A stretch of DNA of 64,000 nucleotides from Haematobia irritans (GCF_050003625.1 NC_134398.1:78090003-78154002), one strand, 5' to 3'. Positions 45,353 through 58,826 are shown, counted from the first letter of the stretch. The notes: generated from the letters alone by a model not told the origin. A program made the numbers and translations.

Positions 45353-47520
45353 TAGATAAGCTGTCTAGGGTTAAGCAAATAAAGAACACTCCTAATGTGA
45401 AAACATGCACTCGGTTTTGTTCCCCACTGTATATATGCGTGCTATATCTAAATTTGATCAAACTCAGTGGCGTTGGTCATTGTGCCGAAAAACCCACTTT
45501 GTGTCGAATTTCATCAAAAACATGGACACACGGACACTAGGAGTTAGATCGACTCAGGGTGTGATTTTGAGTCGATTTTTTTTCGACGGAAAATATTAAT
45601 GTATATACTTTCTTTTAGTTCCTGTACATTTGACCAAATGTTGAACTCTGATACGATTTTTAACATTTCTCTCTTTTACTACTTTGTACTACGAGTAAAG
45701 TAAAGGATCACATATATATGTTCACAAAGAACAAATATCATAATGTTTCGGGAATATCTACAAATATATGTGCTCCCTACAGAATATGTTTGTGGCATGT
45801 GGAGACTTATATTGTAACATCGGAGGCCCACTGAATAATGTCTGGCGAGGGAACGTTTTGAACACAAAATTTCCTTGAAAGCAGATGGCTGAACCAGCCA
45901 CTGTGGTTAAAACTTCATGAAGATTACATCCATAGCTAGGGGAACTTCCAAGACATTAGATTGTGTCACATTTTCTGGTGTGGTGGTTTAAGTTACATAT
46001 AAACCAAAACCTATTTAGGTAAATGGTGACTCTTCCATAATTTAGGTCTAGTGAATCACAATCTATTAACACTACATTCAAAATTCTCATTAATTTCAAA
46101 TTCATTTTCCTATTAAAAGCTAAAAACATACTTTCCAATTTAAGTAATGCAGATATATCCACCAACCAATAGTGTGTTGGTAACAACATTTGGGGTACAA
46201 AATACAAGTTTGGAACGAGCCGCACATTAAGTGTGAAATATAGTTCCTTTGAATTGTCGATTCAGAGAAGGAATGGTTATCAGTCGGTCACCAATTGGCT
46301 AGGAAGAAGCACGTTCCATACAAATGTATATAAGTGTAATGGCTCGGCGGACTAATCTCAAACGTTTTGAGCGACTGCTCAAGCGGGCACCTTGTCATTA
46401 AATATTTATGAGTATGTGATGGTTGCCGAGCGAACATTGTCGCACAAAGCTACCGTTAACAATTAACACATCCGCAAGTGAGGGCGCTCAGCGCAAACTG
46501 TCATAGGAACATCGAATTGGAGCGGGCTTCTGTTGAATATTAAATTTTTTACTACCACGAATTGGTTGCTGGACGACACATTTGCATTTTAAACGATTTT
46601 GTTTGTTCTTCTCCGATGGAAAGAATATTCCACACAATGAGAGAAAGGAAAAAAGGCATGCAGCTGAGCTGGAAACTACTGTAACCCGCACATCCAGTGG
46701 TAGCATTGGCTCACATAGTAGACGTACCAAATATCGTCGTATGCTTTTGAATAAATTAACTGAGGAGTATACAAAGAAATATCTTACCTTTGTTCATGTT
46801 CATCATAAACATTGAAATTGGAAGACGTTGCAATTGCAGATGATATTGCCATTTGTATGGAAAAATCAACAAAATCCTAAGCAGGAATCAGAGATTGAAA
46901 CCACCCTGTTGTCCCGATGACTTTAACCGCAGCTGACTCTTTTTGTATAATGTCGGCTCGGCACAATTGAAATGTAGCCGGCAATAATTCAATACTACAT
47001 TTCTATAATAATTTAAGAACACTCCTGTTATAAAGATAAACATAATATATCGCAGATTTGATTGTAAAACAATTAATCTTGAACAATTGTAGTACCTTCA
47101 ATTTGGTTATTAGTGGATATTTGCAGACCATCGAATGAAAAAATTTCAACCCACGCTGGTGGCAAACAAGAATGTGTCTGCTTCATTCTCGGATAGGACT
47201 ATAAAGCCATCTCTAATTAATAAATACTACTTACCAGTTGAAACAATAGTGGCGATATCGATGCTGGAGTTTTCGGTGTAACGATTGGAATTCAATTCTG
47301 TTATATTGCACCACTATTTGAGATTGGTATATCAAACGACGAAGGCGAGATATTTGCATACGGTTTCTAGCTCATTAGTTTAGATACTATAGCTTATTAA
47401 TAGTTTTAATCAAATTTAAATTTTATGTAGATTTTCTAGTTCAGTTTATATGAGAAAAATAGGTTTAAAGTTTGCTTTAACTTTTTTTTGTACATGGGGG
47501 TTAATATTTTATGGTAGAAT
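45353..47520. other. Spacer; possible DINE-like relic; nothing else recognised
   Basis: 45420-45610 resembles a diverged DINE-like unit (GGACACTAGGAGTTAGATCG, then GACTCAGGGTGTGA). 45700-45800 has words shared with the fold-back arms (ATATGTGCTCC). The remaining roughly 1.6 kb, 45.9-47.5 kb, lacks repeats I know. A 77-codon frame at 46582-46815 without a proper ATG start has a basic, Glu-rich stretch; I cannot assign it and it may be chance. Confidence 0.45.
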
Positions 47521-47771
47521 CAGAGAATGAAACCGACCCATTTTTGTCGGCGGCGGCGGGTTTACGGCTAAGCCGACGTATATTGGTCTATACGGCGGCG
47601 CATAATTATCATTATAAAACCAATTTAAAGTTATCCAAATGTTAATGAGATTAGTTGTACAACCAATCTCACAATCAAACTTACATTTCATTCAAATTTT
47701 CTGAGCTAAATTTTCGCGGCGGCGTCGACTGGCAATAAGTAAGCGGCGCTACTCGGCGGCTTCATTCTCTG
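47521..47771. mobile_element. hAT-like MITE with CGGCGGC-rich ends
   Basis: Inverted ends CAGAGAATGAAACCG and the inverse of CGGCTTCATTCTCTG. 8-bp flanks GGTAGAAT (47513-47520) and GATATAAT (47772-47779) match at 6 of 8. Subterminal CGGCGG repeats. 251 bp, no coding. Confidence 0.65.
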
Positions 47772-47782
47772 GATATAATATA

Positions 47783-48380
47783 CAGTCAGCAAAAAAAGTT
47801 GTACACCAATCAATGTGAAATTGGGATCCCAGCTAAAAAAGAAAAAGAAAATTAATTCAGGCTTATATCGGTTTAAGAAAAACAAAGAAAAGTTAATTTC
47901 GCATGAAAAAAATGTACACCAAAAATAAATGAAAATGATTGGAATATTAAATATTACAATTTTTTAATATATTGTATATTATTACACATACTGTAAGTGG
48001 GAATGTGATGGCATGCAAATGGCGTTGGAAACCTCATATTTCGTGAAGGAAATATACACAAAATAGACCATTTACATATTATGAAGAATAATTTGGCAGA
48101 ATCTGTCCAAAATGGGTTTGAAAGATGGATTTGTGTTTGTCCAAGATGAAGGTCCCAAGCATTTGTCCCATATTCTTAAATAATACTTGATATACAACAC
48201 CAAAAAAGGATTACCTCTCTTCCCACAGAACCCGGACTTGAATCTAATCGAACAACTATGGGCATATATTAAAACAAAGCTGAAGAACATTCTATCAAAA
48301 CATTTCTCAAAAACATCCTTATTGACATATGGAGCATAATTCCCGTAGATTTGACGAAAACCCTAGCACACAATCAATGC
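47783..48380 (+). pseudogene. Tc1-like element relic, 3'-truncated
   Basis: The left end CAGTCAGCAAAAAAAGTTGT follows TA. From about 47995 a decayed Tc1-type transposase can be read in shifting frames. It includes a block equivalent to VQDEGPKH near 48140, holding the second catalytic Asp, and NPDLNLIEQLWAYIK near 48232-48276, holding the final Glu of DD34E. Stops and frameshifts lie between them. The right inverted repeat is missing; a MITE begins at 48388. The N-terminal domain is also absent. Confidence 0.75.
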
Positions 48381-48387
48381 TAAAGAG

Positions 48388-48961
48388 CCCAGCAAAAAAA
48401 GCGTCGCCAAAAAAGTAATGAAAATGTTCTTTTTGGATCCGGAAGTGGTGCAACACTGACGCAAAAGCGATGAATTTAACATGGGCTTGTCATAGGACGG
48501 AAGTTCTCCATTTCAACAGCCGTTGCACTGAATTTGCATCACTTTTTTAGGTGTGATCCGAATTTAATGCTTTGGATGTTAATTAAAAATCTATGTGATA
48601 TTTTGTCAAATAAATAATTTTTATAATTTTTTATAATTTTTAATAGATTCTAACGATTGTCGGAAACTTCTGACTTCAAATATTTTCAAAAATTCACAAT
48701 TTTTTCAGATTGGATTTAGCATTTTTTTCGACAAAATTTAAATGATTTGTACCATTTTATGAATTCTTACTCTGTTTTTAACCTATTTAAAACAAAAAAG
48801 TTAAAATTACCCATTAAAAGTATGAAAAAACCAAGTTATAAAAAATTGAATTAAAAGAAATTCCTGAGTAGTTAAAATAAAGGACATCATTGGGAGTACA
48901 TCTTCTGGAAGTGCTTTTAAAGTTGTGCCTTCGGAAGAACTTCCATTTTTTTTTTGCTGGG
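48388..48961. mobile_element. MITE with CCCAGCAAAAAAA ends
   Basis: Left CCCAGCAAAAAAAGCGTCG, right inverse ...TTTTTTTTTGCTGGG; 574 bp. The left two thirds match 6855-7178 in inverse. The target duplication is unclear (possibly AG). No coding capacity. Confidence 0.7.
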
Positions 48962-48989
48962 AGACTCCAGGCTGTAAAAAACGCTCAAG

Positions 48990-49620
48990 GATATGGACTT
49001 ATATGGCCCAGCCATAGTTTCGCCATAATTTGCTTAAAATTTTGAACAGGGTATAGCATTAATAGTGTAGCTATGCATGCCAGATTTGGTGGAAATCGGT
49101 TCAGATTTATATATAGCTCCCATATATCTTTCGCCCAATATGCACTTATATGCCCCCAGAAGCCAGAGTTTTGCCCTAATTTGGTTTAAATTTTGCACAG
49201 AGTGTGGAATTAATATTGTAGCTTTGCATGCCAAATTTGGTTGAAATCGGTTCAAAGTTAGATATAGCTCCCATATGTATCTTTCGCCCGATATACACTT
49301 ATATGGCCCCAGAAGCCAGAGTTTTGACCTAATATGCTTCAAAATTTTCACAGGCAATAGAATTAATATTGTAGCTATACATGCCAAAATTTGGAAGACA
49401 TCGGTTCAGATTTATATATAGCTCCCAGATATATCTTTCCCCCGATTTTCACTCATATGACCACAGAGGTCAAAATTGTAATCCGACTTACGTGAAATTT
49501 TGCACAGGGAGTAGAAATAACATTGTAACTATGCACACCAAATTTCGTTGAAATCGGTCCAGATTTAGATATAGCTGCCATATATATGTTTTTCTTACTT
49601 TGGCAAAAATGGTCAATATA
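48990..49620 (+). mobile_element. DINE-like array fragment, about 4 units of 153 bp
   Basis: The landmark CGGTTCAGATTTATATATAG or a variant begins at 49097, 49248, 49402 and 49555 (spacing 151, 154, 153). Same subfamily as 18138-19481. Both termini are missing. Confidence 0.75.
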
Positions 49621-50030
49621 CCGAATGAAAATTTAGCTTGACATACAAGACGCATTTCTCTAATATAAAATTTTTTCCTTGTCCAAAAGCCGATAAACTT
49701 TTCAATGAAGTCGTATTGTCCTTATAATTAATGATTTCACTTAAAAATGGGTATCATAACATGAAAGCAAAAATGTTTGGGCTAAGGTCAACTTGACTTT
49801 AATAATTCAGAAAAATCCTTCAAATTTAAAGAAATCGTCTTTAAATTTGTTGTCTTTTTGCATCTTGACTACAAAGCAAAAAATCGTTCAAAAATATGAG
49901 ACATGTTTTTCAACACTTTATGTTAAAGACGTTTTTTACTTGAAACATACCATAATTTCTACTGGAAGTCGAGTCTTAATTTGGAAAATAAAGTTGTCGT
50001 TAACTCGTTTTTAAAGAACTTTTGGTATTG
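49621..50030. repeat. Fragment of the CACTGAAAAAA MITE family
   Basis: Matches the interior of 53787-54443, but neither inverted end is preserved. It directly follows the DINE-like array. Confidence 0.7.
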
Positions 50031-50460
50031 ATTCCGATCCAAAGAACCCAGCAGCGGAAATAGGCGTACAGCAGGCTTTTATAATGCCTCCCAATACATG
50101 CAGTAGGCATGCAAGCACATACGTAATCGCTTTCAGATTTACACGGCGTGTCATTGGGGAGGAGGTCTCCTCTTACGCTTCTCACAGTAGGGCGGAAAAA
50201 TATACTGCAAAAATAGCGCTATTATAAGGCCTCATTTGACTGGCATGGAAAACCCCCTGCAAATGCAGGCATTTAATAAGACATACAAAAGTGTCATTTT
50301 TGAATGTGCTCAGACAAAAAAAAAATAATAAAAAACAAACTTCCACATTTTTTATATTTCATATAATTTTTCTTATGTATATATTAATTTTTTTGCTTAC
50401 TTGATTTTCACCGCCGCCGGTTTTGAACGTGGGTCTCATTGTTGCTAGTCCTGTGTTCTA

Positions 50461-51551
50461 CACGCAGAGAAGAAACATGATTGTCACAATCATATTCGAA
50501 GAGCAAAATAATATGATAGGAGCTATTTTTGCGGCGAGCATGTAACATGGTTCTAAGAAAAATATAATTGTCCTCATCTAAAATGTTATTATATTGATAA
50601 AAAGAATTTTGTTTAAATGAAAAAACAATGGTCACGATTCATTAAAAATGTTTTTCTTCTAGTTAAAAGAACATGGTCACAACCTAAAATGTTTTGATCG
50701 TTATGAAAAAACTTTTTTCATCGTCGAAAAAAGTACGTCACTTGAGAAAAGAAAACTCAAAATTAACTTTATTTATTTGTTTTTATTTATTTATAAAGTA
50801 ATTCATTGTTTATTTTTTTGCCGTTCAAGCAAACATCATATATTTTTACACAATCTATTTTATTTCAATGTCAACAATAAGTAATTATTCCATATTTACA
50901 TCGTGTCCATCAAATGTACAAACGCAGACATCATGTAACTGTAAATAAAAATAAATGATCCATATAGCAAAATGCATAACAAAAAACAGGTACATTTTTT
51001 CAATTACACTTTCCTTTTTTGTGTTCACATAAAACCACGTGCCACTTCTGAATAAATAAATTAGCACAAAACACAGTAATTCCGTATTCTCCGTCCATTA
51101 CAAGAAACAACAACACACGACTGACGGGCAAAATGAAAATCGTGTGTACCTGCTCAATGTTTTTATAAAATTATTTTCGCTGCAAAAAAATTAAAAAAGT
51201 AAATGGTCACGAAAACAATGTACATGCTCTTTATGGCCATGTAATGATTCTAGACATGTCTATACGTAACCTATAAAAATACTTTTTTCTCTGCAAAAAA
51301 GTAAAAAAATTGAATAGTAAGGTACATGATTTTCCCGACCATGTAATGGTCTCAAATGCTATCATTTAAATAATAGAACATGTTTGCGGTATTTGAGAAC
51401 CATTCAAATGCTTATTGCCACCATACATTTTTCTCCGCTCGAAAACTATTTTTACAAAGACAAAATACATGGTTTTCGCGGCAATTACATGCTCTAGATA
51501 AACATTAAATGAATGCGGCAACCATGTCCAAACATGGTTTTTCTGTGCGTG
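50461..51551. mobile_element. TA-flanked non-autonomous element with CACGCAGAGAA ends
   Basis: Left CACGCAGAGAAGAAACATG; right is the near inverse of CACGCACAGAAAAACCATG. TA flanks at 50459-50460 and 51552-51553. 1091 bp. ACATG/CATGT and GGTCAC words recur inside. No long ORF. Confidence 0.75.
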
Positions 51552-51553
51552 TA

Positions 51554-52029
51554 CGCACTCATCCATCGCTTGTTATAATAAGTTGATGCAAAAACCTCCA
51601 CATAAGCTAATGTCTATTTATAGAACAAACAACAGCACACTTGCATTCTTCTAGCATTCTTTTTTTGCCTTTTTTATTTTCGATATGTTTCTATTGAAAT
51701 ATGGATAAAACGGCGTTTTTATCTAAGCCTTGCTGTCATAATAAGGGTTTCCACATATTTCAAAGCTCAATTAAAACATTAATAATGATTCCAGCCATTA
51801 TGCGGGAATTTTTGCATCAAATACACCTTGTTGTAAAGTTTTTTCCTCATATTCATAAAAGTTATCGTAAACTTTAAATCTAATGGTAGATACAGATTCC
51901 TTAGATAAACTGTCACTAAATTATTAGGAATATTAGCATTTGACTCGTTTATCCTTTTTAAGCTATTATAATATTATAAAGTTATTATGATATTACTAAA
52001 TTAAAATAGTAGATACTAATTGCTTTGTA
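51554..52029. other. Spacer without recognised features
   Basis: AT-rich; nothing supported. Confidence 0.5.
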
Positions 52030-52434
52030 CACTGAAAAAATATTGCCGTGAGGCAAAAGATTTCATGTCTTTAAAATACGAACGCGAATTTCGGTTATAA
52101 TAGCATTTGTGAATTTCTCTTATATAAAATGTTTTCCTTGTCCAAAAGCCGATAAAGTCGTTTTGTCCTTCTAGTTAAGTGATTCAACTTAAAAATGGTT
52201 ATCTTTACATGAAAGAAGGCTAGGGTCAATTCTAAAAAATTCTTAAAATTAATGAAATAGTCTTTAAATTTGCGGAGTTTTTGTATCTTGACCACAAACC
52301 AAAAAAGCGTTCAAAAATTTATTTCATTCCGGAAGAAAAAGCTGAAAAAATGAATAAATTCAAATTTCACTCGGAATCAATACCAAAATCATTTGTGTAC
52401 AAAATCTTCGAAGCCGGACATGCTTTTTTCAGTG
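52030..52434. mobile_element. MITE, CACTGAAAAAA family, copy 1
   Basis: Left CACTGAAAAAATATTG, right inverse ...CTTTTTTCAGTG, TA flanks (52028-52029 and 52435-52436). 405 bp. Related copies are at 53787-54443, 55510-55855 and 49621-50030. Confidence 0.8.
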
Positions 52435-52436
52435 TA

Positions 52437-53586
52437 TGTAAGAAATAATTAAGAAAATTAAGTTTTGAAAGTGCACCGAAAAAAAGAGGACTGTTTTATA
52501 AGAAGAATGAACTACCTCGCACGAAAATTGAACTAAATTTTACTCCACATTTTGAGATTTCCACAAGGCGTTGTTAAATCCAGGAAAATTTAATGCCCTG
52601 TTGTACTTTTTAACTGCAGTTGACGAAATTACATCCTCTCATAGAAGAAAAAATAAACTAAAAATAAAGAAGAAAATCATTGGAAATCAGTTCATTCTTA
52701 CTATTTTTGGAAATCGTACGAAAATCTTCGTTTGTTTTAGTTCATATTGAACTTATGTGTACGGTCATTGAACTTTATACCCACGTTTAGTTCATAAAAC
52801 TTTTGAGACATACTTAAAAAAAAAAGTAAGATTTCATTAAGCTGTAGAAAATTTGGAAAAAAATAATAAAATTTACTAGCAACGGATTTTTTTGTGTGGT
52901 ATTATTTTTTTAAGATCAAAAAAATACAATAAACAAAATCGTATTGATAGGATCAAAACATTTTAAACGCGCGATAAAACAAATCTGTTATTTATTGATG
53001 GAATGGATTTACATTTACGAAAATTGGACAACAATAGGTTTGTTTGGGTTTGGGCTTTTATTGGAAAAGTTATTCAGTATAAACTTGCAAGACAGTATGA
53101 ATGGGTTTTATTCTCTTGAATAAAATTATAAGAAGTGTACGCGTTCTCGAATTTATCATTAATTCAGCGGTTTTAAACCAATTAAAACGAAATATATTGA
53201 TATTTTCTAATGCACTTCTATGTGAAATTGTGAAATATATCACAAATTGGATTTGTTAATGATTAATGATAATTGCAAGTTTTTACTGGGAAATGTAAAC
53301 GACGGGCTTCCAGTAAAAATTTGTGATAGTAATCAAAATGTATCGAGTACGCAAACAGAACTCATATGTTACAGTCTCACAGAAGTAGAATTAAAATGAA
53401 TGCAATTAAAATAATATGCAAATAAAGCCTTTAAGTTTATTAAATTTCAATCAAAAATGTGTCTTTTGATACAACAAAATTTAGCTTTTTTTTAGCTTTT
53501 TAAAATATTTTTTTGCTCTTTTTGCTATTTTTTTTTGGCAAATCTAGCGGTTTTTGGTGAAACAATTCTGGCAACGCTGGACCTTA
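52437..53586. other. Spacer without recognised features
   Basis: AT-rich; no ORF, repeat end or RNA gene that I can support. Confidence 0.5.
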
Positions 53587-53589
53587 TAG

Positions 53590-53786
53590 AAATTGGAAGA
53601 AATCGGTTCAGATATATATCTTTCACCCAATACACCCTCATATGACCATTTTGCACAGGGAGTACATTCTAGCTATTCATGCAAAATTTGGTAGAAATCG
53701 GTTCAGATTTAGATATAGCTCCCGTAAACATTTAACGCTTAATTTTCTTATATACTGATATGGGAAAAGGTGAGAGGCATCTGCCA
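53590..53786 (+). mobile_element. DINE-like fragment, left part
   Basis: Two landmark words (CGGTTCAGATATATATC and CGGTTCAGATTTAGATATAG) identify it. It is interrupted by the MITE at 53787 and probably resumes at 54444. Confidence 0.65.
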
Positions 53787-54443
53787 CACTGAAAAAAATA
53801 TTGTCGTGAGGTCAAAGATTTCATGTCTTTAAAATACGAATGCAAATTTAGCTTAGCATAGAAGACGCATTTCTCTAGTATAAAGTTTTTTTCCTTGACC
53901 AAAGGTCGATAAACTTTTCACTGAAGTCGTATTGTCCTTATAATTAAGTGATTTGATTTAAAAATGGATATCATAACATGAAAGAAAAAATGTTTGGGCT
54001 AAGGTCAACTTGACTTTAATAATTTAGAAAAAATCTTTAAATTTAATGAAATTGTCTTTAAATTTGTTGTTTTTTTGCATCTTGACTACAAAGCAAAAAA
54101 TCGTTCAAATATAGGACATGTTTTTCAACACTTTATTTTAAAGACGTTTTTTTTACTTGAAACACAGCATAATTTCTACTAGAAGTTGAGTCTTAATTTG
54201 GAAAATAAAGTCGTCGTTAACTTGTTTTTAAAGGACTCTAATAGCATATGAAGGAAAAAAGCTGAAAAAGCGAAAAATTAAAATTTGCTTCCTAGAAGCA
54301 CGTACACAAAACCCGATTTTAAAAGAGAATTGTGTCATAAAAGTATCCTTACTTGTATTCTCCGCTTCTTTGGCTCGGAACCAATACCAAATTTTTTAAA
54401 GTAAAGACAAAATCTTTGGAACCGGGTATGCTTTTTTTCAGTG
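53787..54443. mobile_element. MITE, CACTGAAAAAA family, copy 2 (657 bp)
   Basis: Left CACTGAAAAAAATATTG, right ...GCTTTTTTTCAGTG. Flanked by CA on both sides. It is inserted in a DINE-like repeat. Confidence 0.8.
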
Positions 54444-54575
54444 CACATCGTATGTGATCCAGATTTATCTCACAAACTTTTTTTAATAATACCCCAAAAT
54501 AGGTATGTTTACTAATTTAGTAGGGGTAGTGTAGGGTATGATATTATCGGCCCCGACTTTTCTTTTCACTCACTC
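54444..54575 (+). mobile_element. DINE-like fragment, 3' end
   Basis: Contains GTGTAGGGTATGATATTATC and the GC-rich CGGCCCCGACTTTTC ending, as in 19430-19481 and 63900-63966. Confidence 0.65.
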
Positions 54576-55509
54576 GTTTTTTACTTTCTGTTCCGTTCCA
54601 GGGCATGAGAGAGAAGTGTAAAAATTTGTTTCCAAATCTGTTCAGATTTAAACATATGCTTATGGGAATATAACCCTTTATATACAGCACTTAACACATT
54701 TGAAAGATTTAAGATGGAATCGAAAATGAAGATAACAAAGCGGTTCAGGGTATAAAATCCTTTCCTTTTTTAATTTTTGCTATTTGTTTCTCTCACTTAT
54801 ATAAACCATTTTTAGGAATTTTAAAAATTATTACAAATTGTTTGCTTTATTTTAGTCCCAACTTTTTATCATTAGAGATTCAAATCGACTTTTCGATTAT
54901 TCGAAATGTCGAAGTGGACTTTATGTAATACACAAATTTTACTAATGGAATTTTTGATAATTTTGAAAATTTTCTAAATCGAATTTTAAAGAAAATGGCC
55001 AAAAATTCGATATAGATATGTATGAACATACATACTCTGAATATCATCTCCATTATTAAATTTTGAAAAAGTCGAAAACTCGAAAAGTAAAGTTTTTCAA
55101 ATTTTGATGATAAGTGAACGATCGAAAAGTCGACTAATCAAACGTAATTGCGAGAAGAAAAAATAAATGATTTTGCTGATGTTTTCTGTGGTTACCTATA
55201 TATTTCCTAATTTTATAGGTGAGAAACCTAGAGATATTTTAATGTTATACTTGCTAAGAAAATATGGACCCAACTTTTTATACACATTTTCTTAATTAAT
55301 AAAAAAGTAAGCTTTTTCATATACAATTATGGGGCATACATTTTACGAATGCTAATATGTTTTAATACTCTTAATATTAATAGCATTTTGGGTATGTGCA
55401 AAAATGCTCTCTTTGAGGCATGTAAAATTGCCTGCTTGTAGAAGCGAAACATGCATGACTATCGGATCTTCGAGAAGCACTTATAGTTGCAGTGCAAATG
55501 AGAAAGTGT
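54576..55509. other. Spacer with a TCGACTTTTCGA inverted-repeat block
   Basis: 54885-55145 has ATCGACTTTTCGATTATTCG at its left and the inverse ATCGAAAAGTCGACTAATC at its right, so it may be a small MITE; its outer ends are not clear. Nothing else recognised. Confidence 0.4.
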
Positions 55510-55855
55510 CTAAGATTCCGCTGCTGGGAAGCGGAGAATTCAAGTAAGGAAAGTATCCTTAAGACACAATTCCCTTTTAAATTTGGGGTTTGTGTTCTTG
55601 ACTCTAGGAAGCAAATTTTAATTTTTCGGTTTTTTCAGCTTTTTTTTCATATGCTATCAATGTTCTTTAAAAACAAGTTAACGACAACTTTATTTTCCAA
55701 ATTCAGACACGACTTCCAGTAAAAATTATGCTATATTTGAAGTAATAACCGTCTTTAAAATAAAGTTTTGAAAAACATGACTATGCTAAGCAAAATTTGC
55801 ATTCGTATTTTAAAGACATGAACTCTTTGACCTCACGACAATATTTTTTCCAGTG
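55510..55855 (-). repeat. MITE fragment, CACTGAAAAAA family, inverted
   Basis: The right end CAATATTTTTTCCAGTG is the family terminus in inverse. The interior matches 53787-54443. The other end is lost. The frame at 55492-55722 lies in it and is not a gene. Confidence 0.75.
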
Positions 55856-56157
55856 CGGGATGAAATTGATTGAATTACGATTAAAATAACGGGATATCTC
55901 CAAAAGTGTTCCACAAAATTTTTTAAATTTTTTTTGAAGTCAGCAGATAAAAATACATAAGAAATTCACCTCTCATCAAATGAAAATTTTCATTGTAAAC
56001 TAGTGTTATCAGCTGTTTTTAATCATAAACAAATAGAATGTGCGGCATATTCACAATGTCAATTAGAAGTGTAGTAGAAAATATGAATATATTCAGTTTT
56101 AATTGATGTAAAACCGCTAAATGTGTTAATGGTAAATGGTAAACGACTACATTTTAT
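55856..56157. other. Spacer without recognised features
   Basis: Short AT-rich interval. Confidence 0.5.
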
Positions 56158-56159
56158 TA

Positions 56160-57464
56160 CACCCAGAAAAAAGTGACCCCTTCTTTAAGTTAAAATGAAC
56201 TCATTGTGAAGAAAGTTGAACTTCGTATAGCGCCAAAGACATTTTTATTTGTTTGAAAGATGTGATTTTCGTAGAAATTAGGTATAAGGCATTCCATATA
56301 TTAGTTAACATTTTCCTATATTTATGTACCACTATACTACAGAATGAAAAAAATTTATATGATTTGAATTCATATATGGAATGATTTTATTGAAATTTTT
56401 TCATTCATTTGGACAAATCTTACATATTTGTGGTAAAACTTGACGATTTTGTCCTCCTTTTGCAATTTCACTACCTACAAATATAAAAAATCATAAACCA
56501 TTTTTGTTACAAAAGGTTAGCGTCACTGAATATTACCTGATAATTGAAGATTCCAAAATGAAGACAAATGAAAGGGTTGTTATTCTGCTGGTGATTTCTT
56601 TCTTTATACACCACCACGAACATTGATAGATTTATTTTCAAAAAACGAAAATTTTTTCCACTAATTTAAAATAACAAATATTTTATATATTTTATTTGTT
56701 ATTTATTATATTATTTAACCATATTATTTTTTAACAATCTCTCCGTATACCACAACAACACGATTCCAACTAAAAAAACAACCCACGCGCAAACATATCG
56801 GTTACACCCACGCGCAAACGCATCGATTACGATGACAGGTATCGATTACAGGTAGACAATAGAAATTTAGGAAAATTTCCTATATTCTAACAAGTGTGTT
56901 TCCTTAAGTTTTGAAAGGATTGCATACTTCTTAGTACGAATGAACTAAAATATTTTTCTATGCCAAGTGTTGTTCGTGTGTATGAAAAACTTTCTATTAC
57001 AAAGGAAGTCGCAATTATCATTTTATAAGAAATTTTACTAATTTTCAGGAAACTTGGTTTTAGTTCGTATTTTGTTTATTTTTACGAATGCTTTGTTATC
57101 GGTGAATAAAATTTTCTTGTTCAGTAGTAAATTCTTATACCCAGCGAAGAAACCTATATGAGTAAAATTCCATGCCTTATTCTAGTTAACGAACTATTCC
57201 TAACTGCTTACAGTTTAGGATTTTTTTACTGAAACAAGTAACAAGTAAAATTTTCCCGATGAAGTCTTTCAATGAAAAGACGAAATATTGAATAAATAAA
57301 AAATTAATCATCCAGACCTCGAGCTCGTTTTTATCAACAATTATCAATTGAAACAAGTAAATTTAATCATTTCTCACAAAAATTTACCTTAATGGTAATA
57401 AAATGGATAAACCATATTGATGAACATTTTTTCCTTTAGTTTCGAAGGCAGTTTTTTCTGGGTG
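56160..57464. mobile_element. TA-flanked terminal-inverted-repeat element, copy 2 (uninterrupted)
   Basis: 1305 bp with ends CACCCAGAAAAAAGTG and CAGTTTTTTCTGGGTG, TA at 56158-56159 and 57465-57466. Closely similar to 42-6268 without the LINE, so it serves as the empty-site reference. Internal differences include a missing stretch near 56440 and an extra block near 57240-57350. No ORF of note. Confidence 0.85.
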
Positions 57465-57466
57465 TA

Positions 57467-57815
57467 ATGATGTTAATACCCATTCTTACTCTCTAAAAAG
57501 TAATACCACATTAAAAACTTTATTTCCTTAATACTTTCTCTCATACAAAGCAATTTACGTCTACTTTTTTCATATTATAATATTATAATAACATAAGATA
57601 ACATAATAAGGACACCATAAACGAATCTACAAATTTACAAGAAGATGTATTTGTTACAAAAATGCACCACATAGCGGAGAAAATCATTGTTAATGTTTAA
57701 ATTCATCTTTGAAATATATATATATATATATTATAGATTATTCTGGCAGCAAGGCTTAGTTAAAAAACTAAGTTTTGTCCATATTCAAATAGAAATATTT
57801 CGAAAAAAACGCCTT
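57467..57815. other. Spacer without recognised features
   Basis: Includes a short (AT)n tract near 57715. Confidence 0.5.
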
Positions 57816-58826
57816 GAAACAAGTATATACAGGAGTAAGTTCGGCCGGGCCGAATCTTAAATACCCCCACCATGAATCAAATATTGTAGTATCCTTTGCA
57901 ATTTCAGGGGGGTTGATGACAGATATTCTCCCAAGCAGTGCAGATCAACTAGTATACTTCCCAAAGATAAATTTAAAGATTTTACCTATGAAGACTATAT
58001 CACATTCCGGATTTATAAGAACCATTTTTGTTTGAGTTTTACAGGAATCAGTAACATCTCTTGTACATGTGCAAGAAAATGGTGAAATAACGCCTTGCTT
58101 TGAAATCTAAAATTTGTAGATTTTCACCCCCATTATTGAGACGATTACGAGAAGTAAAATCTGGAAATTTTACTTTCAGTTTCAAGCAGTTTTCAAGATC
58201 AGTGCGCCTTCTATACCCCCAAGAAGTTAAATCGGTCTATATAGAGTCATTACAAAATGGACCGATAAAAACTAAATCCGATATAGTTTTTTTAAGTCTA
58301 AAATACCAGTATATTTCCAATTTCAAGCAAATTGGATAGAAACTACGGTTTCTGGATATCCTAGGAGTTAAATCGGGAGATCGGTCTTATGGTGGCTATA
58401 CTAAAACATGGACCGATACTCAACGTTTTCGGCAAACCTCTTTATTGTCCTAAAATATTTCTAGATTTCAAATTTTAGGCAAATTGGTTGAAAACTACGG
58501 TTTCTATAAGCCCAAGACCCCAAATCGGGAGGTCGGTTTATATGGGAACTATATCAAAACCTATATAGCCCATCTTCGAAGTTAACCTGCCTGCAGACAA
58601 AAGACGAGTTTGTGCAAAATTTCAGCACGATTGCTTCATTATTGAAGACGGTAGCGTGATTACATTAGACATACAGACAGACGGACATGGTTATATCATC
58701 TTTGAATTTCTCCCTGATCAAGAATATATATATTTTATATAGTCGGAAATCGATATTTCGATGTGTTACAAACGGAATGACAAACTTATTATACCCCCGT
58801 CACCATTCTATGGTATAAAAAGTCAG
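57816..58826 (-). mobile_element. DINE-like repeat, full-length, minus orientation
   Basis: Begins with the inverse of the family 3' end (AAGTATATACAGGAGTAAG, then TTCGGCCGGGCCGAATCTTA) and ends at the hairpin head (TTATTATACCCCCGTCACCA then TTCTATGG). It also contains ATCAAGAATATATATA and a CAGACAGACGGAC tract. Same subfamily as 21966-22566 plus 37572-38357. Confidence 0.8.

Noticed and set aside
46582..46815. Host protein exon
   Set aside because: No ATG start, no recognisable domain and no convincing splice context; kept only as an unassigned note.
55492..55722. 76-codon gene
   Set aside because: Lies inside a MITE fragment whose other copies do not keep the frame.
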